5,550 nucleotides of DNA from Planctomycetota bacterium (lineage in GTDB: Bacteria > Planctomycetota > Phycisphaerae > UBA1845 > Fen-1342), in NCBI GenBank assembly GCA_030616465.1, contig JAUWXH010000176.1, forward strand, positions 1 through 5,550. The letters are read 5' to 3'. Below, one piece after another: positions 5,501 to 5,550 of this stretch. Position 1 is the first letter of the stretch; the number at the start of each line of letters is the position of its first letter. A model generated the notes under the pieces. It made no database searches. It had not been told where the DNA came from and worked only from the letters and a program-made list of their open reading frames with translations. Position numbers and translations under genes: made by a program.

Positions 5501-5550
5501 ATGGATGGCGCGGTACGCGAGATGTGGGCACGGATGCCCCTGGCGGAGGC
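5501..5550 (+). CDS. Start of an unidentified gene, truncated by the window edge (possible transposase)
   Basis: Only 16 complete codons are visible (MDGAVREMWARMPLAE) before the window ends, with no stop in frame. The ATG sits 5 bases after GAGGAGG, so translation initiation is well supported. The sequence faintly recalls the N-terminus of IS4-type transposases seen in planctomycetes, but this is a memory-based impression from very few residues. No upstream inverted-repeat end can be confirmed, because the other end of any element lies outside the window. Confidence 0.55.
   Translation, partial: MDGAVREMWARMPLAE

Noticed and set aside
1..5550. tRNA, rRNA, CRISPR array or known riboswitch
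   Set aside because: No cloverleaf, rRNA-like segment, regularly spaced direct repeats or recognisable riboswitch core was seen when reading both strands; almost all of the window is protein coding.

Overview
The window is GC-rich (strong G/C preference at third codon positions) and comes from a bacterial chromosome. All recognisable genes are on the + strand. The gene order (PTS Enzyme I, DUF2344 protein, RNase E/G, serine acetyltransferase) and the details of the RNase E/G suggest a member of the Planctomycetes. Those details are a long N-terminal extension and a Pro/Arg-rich insert in the S1 region. This assignment rests on family recall, not on a search.

Layout. Positions 1-323 hold the 3' end of ptsI (Enzyme I). 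It overlaps by one base (TGATG) with a DUF2344 / TIGR03936-type 'radical SAM-associated' gene at 323-1123. That gene overlaps by 65 bases with a TTG-initiated RNase E/G gene at 1059-3605. After 12 bases comes a GTG-initiated serine O-acetyltransferase gene at 3618-4544. These four genes are so tightly packed that they probably form one transcript with translational coupling. A 142-bp gap (4545-4686) holds a weak promoter-like sequence and a perfect 8-bp hairpin. It precedes an unrecognised secreted or lipoprotein gene of 220 codons (4687-5349). A second gap (5350-5500) holds nested inverted repeats and leads to a gene that starts at 5501 behind a very strong ribosome binding site and runs off the window. 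No gene-free stretch exceeds 300 bases.

How the genes fit together. Enzyme I starts PEP-dependent phosphotransfer. RNase E/G is the main endonuclease of RNA decay and rRNA processing. DUF2344 proteins are normally linked to a radical SAM enzyme, but none is adjacent here. The acetyltransferase makes O-acetylserine for cysteine synthesis. They share no obvious pathway; any common logic, such as growth or nutrient-state coupling, is inference. The parts most worth a second look are the 344-residue N-terminal extension of the RNase, with a possible internal start exactly at the catalytic core, the DUF2344 gene without its usual partner, and the structured gap before the 3' edge gene. I did not find a clearly new multi-gene system.
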